Assembly (NCBI GenBank): GCA_025362575.1
Contig: JANYIQ010000240.1
Location: 1-47,085, forward strand
Direction: 5' to 3'
From: Bacteroidia bacterium
GTDB lineage: Bacteria; Bacteroidota; Bacteroidia; B-17B0; Aurantibacillaceae
Length of the DNA stretch: 47,085 bases
Part shown: positions 32,788 through 41,581 of the stretch, piece after piece
Layout of the letters: each line of letters begins with the position of its first letter
How positions within the stretch are numbered: the stretch's first letter is position 1
Program-made: the position numbers and the translations under genes
The notes under the pieces: generated by a model
The model's input: only the letters and a program-made list of their open reading frames with translations
What the model was told of the DNA's origin: nothing
Database searches by the model: none

Positions 32788-34572
32788 ATGGCATTGTTTA
32801 AAAGCATCAAAAGAACTGTTCTTTTTTCAGCATTACTTTTCGGCGCAGGATATTTTAAAGCTCAGAACACAATAACCGATGAATTAAGTTCTGTTCACGG
32901 AAATTTTCAGATCGACGCGCAGTATTATCAACCCGATTCATTGATCGGAGCCCCAAAGGTTCCTGAAAAATTTCTTTCAAATGCTTTTGGAAACATAAAT
33001 TACTCTAAGGGTAAATTTTCGGCAGGTTTAAGATACGAGGCCTATAATAATTTGCGTCAGGGTTTTCCTGCAGGTTATAAAGGACAAGGTATTGCCAACC
33101 GTTATGCACGTTACCAGGATAAATTACTGGATATAACCGTTGGTAATTTTTATGAGCAATTTGGAAATGGTTTGATGTTACGTGCTTATTACGAACCGGG
33201 TTTGCTTTACGATAACTCCATTGATGGTGTTCGCGTAATTTCCAATCCTTACAAAGGTTTTACGTTTAAAGGTGTACTTGGTAAACAGCGTTTGTTCTTT
33301 GGTGTTGGTCCTGGCATCGTGCGTGGATTTGACGGAGAGTTGAACGTGAACGAATTATTTGATTCGATATTAGGAAATAAAAAAACCAAAGTTATTTTAG
33401 GAGGAAGTTTCGTAAGTAAATTTCAAACCGATGCTGATGCTAATTTGATCTTACCGGAGAACGTAGGATGTTACGGAGGCCGTGTTAATATTATAAGAGG
33501 CGGTTTTAACCTTAATACTGAATATGCCTATAAGATCAACGATCCTTCGGCCGATAATAATTTCTCTTATAAATACGGCGATGCATTATATTTAAATACA
33601 TCTTATGCTACAAAAGGACTTTCTTTTTTGTTTCAGGGAAAACGAATTGATAACATGAGTTATCGCAGCGACAGAAACGAAGCGATCCAGAATCTATTGA
33701 TCAATTATTTGCCGGCCACCACCAAACAGCACTCTTATACTTTACTGGCCATGAATCCTTATGCTACACAATTAAAAGGCGAGATCGGTTTCATGGGCGA
33801 GATGCAGTTCAAAATTCCGAAAAACACACCACTTGGCGGAAAATATGGAATGGAAGTGACCTTGAACTATTCTCAGGCCAGCGGCCTGCAACAATATGCC
33901 GTTCACGATTCACTAACAAACATGACCTTTTATCAGACCAAGTGGGATTTTAAAGAACTTTCCCAAACTCACCAAACAAGAATTGATACGGTTGCCGGAT
34001 TGCCCGTGAGTAAAGACCTGGGAAGCAATTATAACAATCATTTATACTACCAGGATTTCTTCATTGAGATCAACAAAAAGTTCAATAAAAAATTCAAGAG
34101 CACATTCATGTATGCACACCAGTTCTATAACCGTAACATTATTCAGTCGGGCTCTGCCAATGCAGGGCACAAAAATCTGGAATCTGATCTGGCCGTAGTG
34201 GATCTGACTTATAAATACAGATCTAACAGTTCTATTCGTTTCGAGTTTCAGGGTTTATTTGTGAGTAATCATGATGCAACTGTAGAAAGTAATGCCAGCG
34301 GTATTGCAACAGGCGACTGGGCTACAGGTTTGGTAGAATGGTGGCCAAACAACAATTGGTTCTTTGCTGTTTTTGATCAGTGGAATTACGGAAACCCGAA
34401 TGATAAATTGAAGATCCATTATTATTTAGGTACACTTGGTTATAATCAGGGCCCGCACCGAATTACCATCAGTTATGGTAAACAAAGTAAAGGTATTTTC
34501 TGTGTAGGTGGGGTTTGTCGTCAGGTACCCGCTTCAAACGGTTTAACACTTTCAATTACCAGCAGTTTTTAG
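32788..34572 (+). CDS. DUF6029-type outer-membrane protein
   Basis: The 594-residue protein has a signal peptide (to about residue 25, GYFKAQ) and a beta-strand-rich body of the kind found in outer-membrane barrels: VHGNFQIDAQYYQPD, NRYARYQDKLLDITVGNFYEQFG, and a C-terminal strand ending in Phe (TLSITSSF). I assign it to the Bacteroidota DUF6029 group by these segments and by its place between TlpA and Omp28. No catalytic motif is seen. Function unknown; a pore or scaffold for the neighbouring redox proteins is possible. Confidence 0.75.
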   Translation: MALFKSIKRTVLFSALLFGAGYFKAQNTITDELSSVHGNFQIDAQYYQPDSLIGAPKVPEKFLSNAFGNINYSKGKFSAGLRYEAYNNLRQGFPAGYKGQGIANRYARYQDKLLDITVGNFYEQFGNGLMLRAYYEPGLLYDNSIDGVRVISNPYKGFTFKGVLGKQRLFFGVGPGIVRGFDGELNVNELFDSILGNKKTKVILGGSFVSKFQTDADANLILPENVGCYGGRVNIIRGGFNLNTEYAYKINDPSADNNFSYKYGDALYLNTSYATKGLSFLFQGKRIDNMSYRSDRNEAIQNLLINYLPATTKQHSYTLLAMNPYATQLKGEIGFMGEMQFKIPKNTPLGGKYGMEVTLNYSQASGLQQYAVHDSLTNMTFYQTKWDFKELSQTHQTRIDTVAGLPVSKDLGSNYNNHLYYQDFFIEINKKFNKKFKSTFMYAHQFYNRNIIQSGSANAGHKNLESDLAVVDLTYKYRSNSSIRFEFQGLFVSNHDATVESNASGIATGDWATGLVEWWPNNNWFFAVFDQWNYGNPNDKLKIHYYLGTLGYNQGPHRITISYGKQSKGIFCVGGVCRQVPASNGLTLSITSSF

Positions 34573-34611
34573 TATATTTAATAGACGTAAAAGAATTTAA
34601 TACCAGGGAAA

Positions 34612-35523
34612 ATGAAAAAACTAATTATTATAGGCTCAGCCATCATGGTGTTTGCGGCTTGCGATAAGGTTAAAAATCCAAATCAAAACCCTAACACGAA
34701 CAGTAATTGTGTTGTTACTCCCAATATTGTAAAAACAAATTCGTTGACCAGCGGATATAGAAAAGTTTTGGTTGAAGATTATACCGGCCACACTTGTGGT
34801 AACTGCCCTAAAGCTGCACGATTTATCGAGAACATAGAACTTACAGCAAGCTTTAAAGATAGCATGATCGTTATGGCTGTTCACGCAGGTGGCGCGGGTG
34901 GTTTTGCTGAACCAAACATGCCCGATTATCCGGATGAATTCAGAAATGAAGCCTCCAATGACTGGGATGTTTTTTTAGGAATGTCAGTTGCGGGTTTCCC
35001 AAAAGTTTTGGTGAATAGAACTCCTGCAAGCCCTCAGGCTTATTCAGCTTTAAATACCTTGATCCCTCTTAACGTAAGAAAACCGCAAAGTGCGAAATTA
35101 GATGTTACTACTTATTTAGATACAGCTAAATTATTACTGAATGTTGATGTAAAAACAACTTTTAAAATGGCATACACCAATAGTGTCAAATTAGTTTTAA
35201 CGATGCTTGAAGACAGTATAATTGCACATCAAAAAGATTATTTACCGCCTGTTGGTACTGTTGTTTCTACTTCTGATCCCGATCTTACTCTTTTTTATGT
35301 GTTCAATAACATGAATCGCGGTGCCATTAATGGTTCGTGGGGCGATCTTGTTAAAGCAGGACCAATTGCGGTGAATGATACGGTAACAAAAAAATATACT
35401 TGCTTTAAAGTGAATTCGTATAACGGCAGTAAAAAAAGTATTAAGAACATGAGTGTACTCGCTTTTGTTTACGATGATATCACTAAAGAAATTCTCCAGG
35501 CAGAAAAAATAAAAATAAAATAA
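34612..35523 (+). CDS. Omp28-family outer-membrane lipoprotein with CxxC
   Basis: The 303-residue protein has a lipoprotein signal (MKKLIIIGSAIMVFAAC, Cys17), an Asn/Pro-rich spacer and the Omp28-typical start of the mature domain, VLVEDYTGHTCGNCPKA, with a thioredoxin-like C62-x-x-C65 motif. The region to about 160 has the thioredoxin-like elements (MVMAVHAGG, GFPKVLVNR), and the rest is a beta-sandwich domain. Omp28 of Porphyromonas is a surface lipoprotein. It closes the TlpA-DUF6029-Omp28 run, 39 nt behind DUF6029, and is followed by a terminator. Confidence 0.88.
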   Translation: MKKLIIIGSAIMVFAACDKVKNPNQNPNTNSNCVVTPNIVKTNSLTSGYRKVLVEDYTGHTCGNCPKAARFIENIELTASFKDSMIVMAVHAGGAGGFAEPNMPDYPDEFRNEASNDWDVFLGMSVAGFPKVLVNRTPASPQAYSALNTLIPLNVRKPQSAKLDVTTYLDTAKLLLNVDVKTTFKMAYTNSVKLVLTMLEDSIIAHQKDYLPPVGTVVSTSDPDLTLFYVFNNMNRGAINGSWGDLVKAGPIAVNDTVTKKYTCFKVNSYNGSKKSIKNMSVLAFVYDDITKEILQAEKIKIK

Positions 35524-35541
35524 TTCCAATCATTAAAAATG

Positions 35542-35570
35542 AACCCAGGCCAAAGCGTCTGGGGTTTTTC
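35542..35570 (+). terminator. Rho-independent terminator after the Omp28 gene
   Basis: Arms AACCCAG and CTGGGGTT (one bulged G) followed by T-rich sequence, 19 nt after the stop. It ends 13 nt before the shikimate dehydrogenase ATG, which argues against the ATG at 35539 as its start. Confidence 0.75.
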
Positions 35571-35583
35571 ATTACATTTATAC

Positions 35584-36318
35584 ATGAACTTCGGCCTCAT
35601 CGGTAGATCCTTATCACATTCTTTTTCCAAGACCTATTTTGAACAAAAATTCAAAACTTTGGAGCTTAAAGATTGCAGTTATCAGAATTTTGATCTTAAC
35701 GATCTTTCTGAATTCACATCTTTATCCAAATATAATTTGAAAGGACTGAACGTTACCGCTCCTTATAAAGAATACATCATTCCATACCTCGATACTATCA
35801 GTGAAGAAGCGAAAAGCATTGGGGCAGTGAACTGCATAAAATTCATGAATGGAATCACGGAAGGATATAATACCGACGTGTATGGTTTTAAACAAAGCAT
35901 AAAGCCTTTTCTGGAACCCATTCATAACAGGGCATTGATCTTTGGTACAGGCGGAAGTTCAAAGGCGGTTGCTTATGCATTAAAACAAATTGGGGTCGAC
36001 TATTATTTTGTGACCTCATCAGTTTCCAAAAAAACAGAGAATACTTTTTTTTATTCTGAGCTCAATGAAATTATTTTGTCTCAGTTCTTATTACTCATTA
36101 ACTGCACGCCATTAGGCATGCATCCATTGGTTAATGATTGCGTGCAACTGCCTTTTCAATATGTTACAGATAAGCACCTGGCATATGATCTTATTTATAA
36201 TCCCTCAGAAACTTTGTTTTTAAAACAGTGTAAACAAAAAAATGCTGTCACCATTAATGGCTACAGCATGTTACAATTGCAGGCTGAAAAAAGCTGGGAG
36301 ATCTGGATGAAACCCTGA
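35584..36318 (+). CDS. aroE: Shikimate dehydrogenase
   Basis: The 244-residue protein is a short AroE. The substrate motifs are GLIGRSLSHSFSK at the N-terminus, NVTAPYK with catalytic Lys62 (Ala in place of the more usual Ile/Val) and NTDVYG with catalytic Asp98. The NADP-binding loop is FGTGGSSKAVA at 120-130, and NCTPLGM and NGYSMLQLQAEKSWEIW complete the pattern. It reduces 3-dehydroshikimate to shikimate in aromatic amino-acid synthesis. I start at 35584 because the upstream frame codes through the terminator of the preceding gene. It is convergent with the PorE-like gene, 11 nt away. Confidence 0.95.
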   Translation: MNFGLIGRSLSHSFSKTYFEQKFKTLELKDCSYQNFDLNDLSEFTSLSKYNLKGLNVTAPYKEYIIPYLDTISEEAKSIGAVNCIKFMNGITEGYNTDVYGFKQSIKPFLEPIHNRALIFGTGGSSKAVAYALKQIGVDYYFVTSSVSKKTENTFFYSELNEIILSQFLLLINCTPLGMHPLVNDCVQLPFQYVTDKHLAYDLIYNPSETLFLKQCKQKNAVTINGYSMLQLQAEKSWEIWMKP

Positions 36319-36329
36319 TCAACTAAGAA

Positions 36330-38345
36330 TTACTTCCCGGCAGCGTCTCTGTATATGCCCATTCTCACAAGATCAGATAAGTAAGCGCGTTTACCTTTAT
36401 AAACTGTGGTAATAAAAGCGTCGCCTTGACCAGCTGCTTTTACTTCTTTTAAAAAGGCATCGGCTGTTTTTAATTTATCAAATTCTTTATCTGTTATTAA
36501 AAGCTGAATGTCACCGTTTATGGTTCCTTCTTGTTTAACTTTGCAAATATTTTTCAAAATACTTTTATTGTATTTAGCAGGGTTTTTCGTTGCAGCAACC
36601 TGAATGTAATATTTTAAGTCAGGAATAACTAAAAGGCCGTACTTGCCAACCAATTCTTCGAAACTCGCAACTTTTGGTGCCGGCGCAGCAGTTGGTGTGC
36701 CTGTGGCTTCTTCTTTCATTACAACTGTTTGATGATTTGTAGCACTTGTATCGTTCATGCCGAAGTTAACGTTAATTATTTTTTCAGCGTAGCCATCAAC
36801 TTTTTCAGCAACAATGTCAAATACTTTATCACCCAAAATAGGATGGTAGTAACTTAATTTGTAGTTAAAGCCTGAAGGCAAATTCACAAGGTAATGTCCG
36901 TTCTCAGGATTTGATTTGTAAGTTCCGTAACTACGGTTGTCGCCGCCATTTACAGAAACATGTATCTCGCACTCAAATGGAGCAAGCATTTCAGTGATGG
37001 TTCCTTTGATAATAGTTACGTGCGATTTTTTAGAAACGATAGCCGGATCAACAACATAAATATCCTGATCGCCAAATCCGTCTTTTTTTGCGGTTGAATA
37101 ATATCCGCGCTTACCATCTGCCGATAAAACATAACAAAGATCGTCGTCAGTAGTGTTTACAGGATATCCAACGTTGGTTGGGTCTTTCCAGGCATTGGTT
37201 GATTCATCAAGGTCAGAAATAAAAATATCGAAATCACCCATGCTGTTGTGACCTTCAGAACTGAATACCAAAGATCGTCCGTCAGGGTGTATGAATGGAG
37301 CATCATCATCAAAAGGTGTATTAATTTTATTACCTAAATTCTTAACGTTACCCCATGTTCCGTTTGGAGTCATGGATGCCATGTAAATATCTTTACCGCC
37401 TAATCCACCGGGTCTTTCACTTGCAAAAAATAAATTGCGCTGATCTCCTGATAAAGAAACGCTTCCTTCCCAGCTGCTGCTGTTAACTTCGCCTTTTAGT
37501 TTTTCCGCTTTTCCGAATTTACCGCCCGCTAATTTACTCACGTAAATATCTCCACCGTCTTCTTTTGTTTCCTTGAAAAGAAATAGCTGCTGACCATCAT
37601 TCGAGATCGCGATCACTGCATCGTTATCAATCGTGTTAAGTTCGCCAATGCTTTCCGGCGCACTCCATTTGCCGTTTATTTTTTTTGAAATAAAAATATC
37701 TTCGTTATAGTTTCCTTCAGGATCAGGTTTATTCAATTCATCAACTAAACCGCCTTTACTTTCTTTACCGCGATACGTATAAATAAGAGTTTCTTCATCG
37801 GAAGTTAGAACCGGTGCGTACTCTGATGAAGGGCTATTCGGAGGAGTGCCAATATTTTCGATCTTAACAGTAACCGGATTTTCCATTAAAATTTTCCCAT
37901 TCTTGCAATAAGTCGTTAAGCGAAGTAAATAAGCTTTTTGCTCAGGCGTTGTTTTTGCATCAGCCATAAGCGCATTGATCAACTCAAGGGCTTTATCAAA
38001 TTGGTAAGTTTTGTGATAAAGAATGGCAAAATAAAAATTGATGTTGAGTGCCTTTTTATCAGCGGCATAAACTTCATCCAATAAAGCTAAAGCTTCAGCA
38101 TGGCGGTCACTTAAATTTGCGCCACAAATTCCCATGTTATATTTCAAATAATTGTCACCGGGATGTGTAGTCAACAATGTTTTATATTTATCAAAAGCGC
38201 TCGCATAATTTTTATTGCTAAAAAGTGCGTTGGCTTTATCAAATGTTTTTTGATCCTGGGCCGACCAGCCTTTAGTATTCGCTTTTTGTGAATACAAAGT
38301 GTTAATGCTGAATACCGCTAAAAGGATGTAAAAAAGTTGTTTCAT
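36330..38345 (-). CDS. PorE-like protein: TPR, PD40 beta-propeller, CRD and SPOR-like domain
   Basis: The 671-residue protein has a signal peptide (MKQLFYILLAVFSINTLYSQ), TPR-like helices at about 25-150, a six-bladed PD40/WD40-like propeller at about 165-430 (repeats such as DAVIAISNDGQQLF, GSVSLSGDQRNLFF, DAPFIHPDGRSLVFSS), a carboxypeptidase-regulatory-like beta domain at about 440-530, a short linker, and a C-terminal SPOR-like region (LKYYIQVAATKNPAKYN). The first three parts match PorE of the type IX secretion system, which ends in an OmpA peptidoglycan-binding domain; here a SPOR-like domain replaces it. Likely a periplasmic link between the outer-membrane machinery and the cell wall. 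It has a tandem paralogue upstream. Confidence 0.8.
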   Translation of the reverse strand: MKQLFYILLAVFSINTLYSQKANTKGWSAQDQKTFDKANALFSNKNYASAFDKYKTLLTTHPGDNYLKYNMGICGANLSDRHAEALALLDEVYAADKKALNINFYFAILYHKTYQFDKALELINALMADAKTTPEQKAYLLRLTTYCKNGKILMENPVTVKIENIGTPPNSPSSEYAPVLTSDEETLIYTYRGKESKGGLVDELNKPDPEGNYNEDIFISKKINGKWSAPESIGELNTIDNDAVIAISNDGQQLFLFKETKEDGGDIYVSKLAGGKFGKAEKLKGEVNSSSWEGSVSLSGDQRNLFFASERPGGLGGKDIYMASMTPNGTWGNVKNLGNKINTPFDDDAPFIHPDGRSLVFSSEGHNSMGDFDIFISDLDESTNAWKDPTNVGYPVNTTDDDLCYVLSADGKRGYYSTAKKDGFGDQDIYVVDPAIVSKKSHVTIIKGTITEMLAPFECEIHVSVNGGDNRSYGTYKSNPENGHYLVNLPSGFNYKLSYYHPILGDKVFDIVAEKVDGYAEKIINVNFGMNDTSATNHQTVVMKEEATGTPTAAPAPKVASFEELVGKYGLLVIPDLKYYIQVAATKNPAKYNKSILKNICKVKQEGTINGDIQLLITDKEFDKLKTADAFLKEVKAAGQGDAFITTVYKGKRAYLSDLVRMGIYRDAAGK

Positions 38346-38753
38346 AGGGCTAAAAATTTAAACGCTAAAATAATTAAAATAAATGACCTTGTGTTTATGG
38401 CTATTTTGCGATGATTAAGTATTTGATATACAGTATATTATGAAAATTATTATAGAGTTAAAGACCTTGATAAGAAGTTGTTTTTTTGAGCAAAAAGAAG
38501 AAATTAATGATGCATCAAAAGCCTTTGAAGTGCTGTATTTACAGGCTTTCTAAGGAAATTCTAATTTCCTGAATCAACTTTAAAACGGCTAAAGTGCTTT
38601 TGAAAGCCTTGAAAAGCTACTTTTAAACAATTGATTATTAATTACTTATGTTGTCAAGCAAAAATCAACATAAATCGATGAAAATGAGTTTGTTACAACC
38701 CAAAAGACGTGAAGCTTAAATTAGTGAAGAATACCTATAGCTCAATAAAGAAA
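38346..38753. other. Intergenic region between the PorE-like paralogues
   Basis: No gene in 408 bp. It holds a small perfect palindrome AGGAAAT-TCTA-ATTTCCT at 38553-38570 and, at 38618-38647, a 30-bp sequence that recurs in front of the other paralogue at 40990-41019. The remainder is AT-rich and must include the promoter of the gene at 38345, which I cannot place with confidence. Confidence 0.5.
38618..38647 (-). promoter_or_regulatory. Shared 30-bp upstream motif, copy at the proximal paralogue
   Basis: Matches 40990-41019 at all of its first 17 positions (TACTTTTAAACAATTGA) and its last 9 (TAATTACTT), with 4 diverged bases between. It lies about 270 bp upstream of the 671-residue paralogue. 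It could be a regulatory site or a remnant of the duplication. Confidence 0.5.
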
Positions 38754-40928
38754 CTACAAACTCGAATTTGCCCAAATTCCCATTTCTGTCAGCTCTTTCA
38801 AATAATAGCGTTTGCCATTATAAAGTGAAGTTAAGAACGCGTCTGTTTGTCCTGCAGCTTTTACTTGATTTAAAAATGTATCGGCTTCTTTCCAGGTATC
38901 AAATTCTTTATCGGTAATAATTAAATTCACATCTCCCATAATTACACCTGCGCGTTTTGTTGAACATAAGCTTTGAATTTTATTAGCCTTATAATTTTCG
39001 GGATGACGATATGCACCAACCTGAACAAGGTATTTTAAATTACTCACTTTTGTTGATCCATATTTTTCAAGAAGCTGCGCGCGACTTAATGTTTTCATGA
39101 TGTCTTTTTCACTGCTCGCCGTTGCCGGTGCTTCCGTTGGTTTTGTTTCAGCTAACGGAGTTGGCTCAACAGTTTTTGTTTCTTTTACTTCTTTAGCGGC
39201 TACCGGTTCTTGTGTTTTTGTTTCAGGTTTATTCTCACTAGCTGCAACCGGCGCGGTTGTTGGTGTTTCGGCAACTACAGGTGCTTTAGTTGCAAGCGGA
39301 CCATCAAATGTAATGGTTTGGTGCCGTGCTGTTGTATCTTTTTCTCCGAAATTTATATTCACTACTTTTTCTGCGTAACCATCTACTTTTTCAGTGATCA
39401 CATCGGCAGTTTTTTCGCCGTATTGTGTGTGATAAAAACTTAATTTGTAATTATATCCTGATGGTAAACTCAATAAATAATTTCCACTTGCTGAGTTCGA
39501 TCGGAATGTTCCGTAATTTCTTCCGCCGTTAACATTTATCTGCACAATAACTTCACCCTTGTAAGGCAAAAGATTTTCAGTTAATTTTCCTTTGATAACA
39601 GTTAAATATGATTTTTTTGCACCGATCGCCGGCTCTACCATATAAATATCTTTATCTCCTTTTCCACCAACTTTCGCGCTCGCATAGTATCCGCGTTTTC
39701 CATCTGCTGAAAGAACATAATAAATATCATCATCAGGTGTGTTGATCGGATAACCAACATTCACAGGCTTTTTCCAGGTACTGTCCAGTTCATCCAGGTC
39801 CGACATAAAAATATCATAGTCACCCATGCTGTTATGACCTTTTGAACTGAATACAAGTGTTCTTCCGTCGGGGTGAATGAAGGGCGCATCATCATCTAAT
39901 GCCGTATTAATATTGTTACCTAAATTTTTTACATTTCCCCAACTTCCATCTTCTAATTTTACGGCCGAGTAAAGATCTTTACCTCCGTTTCCTCCGGGCC
40001 TTTCGCTGGCAAATATCACACGTTTCTGATCTCCCGATAAAGAAATACTTCCTTCCCAGCTTGAAGTGTTAATGTCACCTTTTAATTTTTCAGCAGTTGT
40101 AAATCGTGTACCGTCTAATGTACTTACATAAATATCTCCGCCATCTATCTCATTAGCTCTGAAAATAAAAAGTTGCTGCCCATCATTTGATAAGGCAATA
40201 ACGGCATCATTACTTTCTGTATTATTTTCTCCAATGCTAACCGGTTTTTGCCATTTGCCATCGATCTTTGGCGATAGAAAAATATCTTCATAATAATAAC
40301 CGTAAGGATTTGGCACATCATGAATATCTCTTAAACCACCTGTACTTTCTTTACCGCGGTAAGTAAAGATCATGAATTCTTCATCGGATGTGATAACCGG
40401 CGAATACTCCGCTGCTTCTGAGTTTGGAGGCGAGCCAATGTTTTCGATCTTAGCGCTAACAGCTTTTTCAAAAAGTATTTTTCCGTTCTTGCAATTTTCT
40501 ATTACAAGATTCAGATCAGATCTTTGCTCCGGTTTTAATTTTGGATTTTCTAAAACTTTTGTGGCAAGTTCGATGGCTTTATCAAATTGATAGGTCTTGT
40601 GATATAGATGTGCAAAATAGTAATCGAGATCAGCTGCTTTTTTATTTTTTATTTTTACTTCGCTTAACAATATCAAAGCTTCATCATGTTTGTCGCTTAC
40701 ATAAACGCCGCAAATTCCAACTAAATATTTTAAATAAAGATCATCGGGGTGCGCTTCCAATAAATTTTTAAATCTTTCGTAAGCTAAGGTGTAAAGCTTT
40801 TCTTCAAACAGACCATTACCACTTTCGAAAATTTTTTGCTCGTCTTCGTTAAATTTTGAATCCGGTCTTTGACCAAAAATAAATCCAAAATTCAGGATCA
40901 AAACAAGAATAAATACGCACTTCTTCAT
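38754..40928 (-). CDS. PorE-like paralogue with long linker and SPOR-like domain
   Basis: I start at 40928 (MKKCVFILVLILNFGFIFGQ, signal peptide), giving 724 residues; an ATG at 40949 would add seven residues in front of the signal. The domain order is the same as in the neighbour: TPR-like helices, PD40 propeller (DAVIALSNDGQQLF, GSISLSGDQKRVIF, DAPFIHPDGRTLVFSS), a CRD-like domain, then a linker of about 65 residues rich in Pro, Ala, Thr, Glu and Lys that the neighbour mostly lacks, and a SPOR-like end (LKYLVQVGAYRHPENY). SPOR domains bind denuded peptidoglycan, so both proteins probably anchor an outer-membrane complex. The pair arose by tandem duplication. Confidence 0.8.
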   Translation of the reverse strand: MKKCVFILVLILNFGFIFGQRPDSKFNEDEQKIFESGNGLFEEKLYTLAYERFKNLLEAHPDDLYLKYLVGICGVYVSDKHDEALILLSEVKIKNKKAADLDYYFAHLYHKTYQFDKAIELATKVLENPKLKPEQRSDLNLVIENCKNGKILFEKAVSAKIENIGSPPNSEAAEYSPVITSDEEFMIFTYRGKESTGGLRDIHDVPNPYGYYYEDIFLSPKIDGKWQKPVSIGENNTESNDAVIALSNDGQQLFIFRANEIDGGDIYVSTLDGTRFTTAEKLKGDINTSSWEGSISLSGDQKRVIFASERPGGNGGKDLYSAVKLEDGSWGNVKNLGNNINTALDDDAPFIHPDGRTLVFSSKGHNSMGDYDIFMSDLDELDSTWKKPVNVGYPINTPDDDIYYVLSADGKRGYYASAKVGGKGDKDIYMVEPAIGAKKSYLTVIKGKLTENLLPYKGEVIVQINVNGGRNYGTFRSNSASGNYLLSLPSGYNYKLSFYHTQYGEKTADVITEKVDGYAEKVVNINFGEKDTTARHQTITFDGPLATKAPVVAETPTTAPVAASENKPETKTQEPVAAKEVKETKTVEPTPLAETKPTEAPATASSEKDIMKTLSRAQLLEKYGSTKVSNLKYLVQVGAYRHPENYKANKIQSLCSTKRAGVIMGDVNLIITDKEFDTWKEADTFLNQVKAAGQTDAFLTSLYNGKRYYLKELTEMGIWANSSL

Positions 40929-40982
40929 ATGAATTATTTTATATTCCAAAATAATGGAACTAATGGTGGCACTTTTTGAGAT

Positions 40983-41019
40983 AATTGTTTACTTTTAAAC
41001 AATTGAATTTTAATTACTT
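40983..41019. promoter_or_regulatory. 22-bp palindrome overlapping the shared 30-bp motif, between divergent genes
   Basis: AATTGTTTA (40983-40991) and TAAACAATT (40996-41004) form a perfect 9-bp inverted repeat around CTTT. The shared motif begins at 40990. The site lies between the start of the PorE-like gene (minus, 40928) and cdd (plus, 41027), the right place for an operator serving one or both genes. Confidence 0.45.
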
Positions 41020-41026
41020 GTATACC

Positions 41027-41515
41027 ATGAGTGAAAATTTTACCAGGCATAAGATCGAAACCGAACTTGAAGTTTATGCATCCGAAAACAATTTAATGCC
41101 CCAAGAAAAAGATCTTCTACATCAGGCGAAATCCGCAATTGACAAGGCTTATGCGCCATATTCCAATTTTCTCGTTGGCGCGGCAGTACTGCTCGAAAAC
41201 GGGGAAATTATTAGCGGTAACAACCAAGAAAACGCTGCGTACCCCTCGGGTGTTTGCGCAGAGCGTGTTGCCATTTTTTACGCCAGTTCAAAATATCCGG
41301 GAGTAGCTGTAAAATCAATTGCTGTAGCTTGTAAAACTCAGATCCAGGAAGCTTCATCGCCCTGCGGCGCTTGTCGTCAGGCCATTGCAGAGTATGAGGT
41401 GCGGTTTAAAAAACCGATCCGTATCATTATGGCGGGCCAAAATGGTAAAGTGTTTGTGGCCCAAAGCATAGAAAGTCTTTTGCCCCTTATGTTTAACTCT
41501 AAACACTTGAAATAG
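41027..41515 (+). CDS. cdd: Cytidine deaminase
   Basis: The 162-residue protein is a homotetrameric-type cytidine deaminase: PYSNFLVGAAVLLENG near residue 44, the zinc and catalytic motif C77-A-E79-R, and the second zinc motif PC113GAC116RQ. Three cysteines rather than one His and two Cys ligate zinc, as in the short family. It turns cytidine and deoxycytidine into uridine forms for pyrimidine salvage. I start at 41027 (MSENF) because the extended N-terminus from 40985 would overlap the palindromic site. pdhA follows after 66 bp. Confidence 0.95.
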   Translation: MSENFTRHKIETELEVYASENNLMPQEKDLLHQAKSAIDKAYAPYSNFLVGAAVLLENGEIISGNNQENAAYPSGVCAERVAIFYASSKYPGVAVKSIAVACKTQIQEASSPCGACRQAIAEYEVRFKKPIRIIMAGQNGKVFVAQSIESLLPLMFNSKHLK

Positions 41516-41552
41516 AGTAGTTTAAAATTGAGCTTTGTATCGCATTTTCTTT

Positions 41553-41560
41553 TATTTTTG
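41553..41560 (+). promoter_or_regulatory. -7 element TATTTTTG of pdhA
   Basis: Perfect TAnnTTTG match, 21 nt before the pdhA ATG. A TTG at 41528-41530 is 22 nt upstream, at the outer limit of the usual spacing. Confidence 0.55.
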
Positions 41561-41581
41561 TAATCTACTAATACTGTCTTT

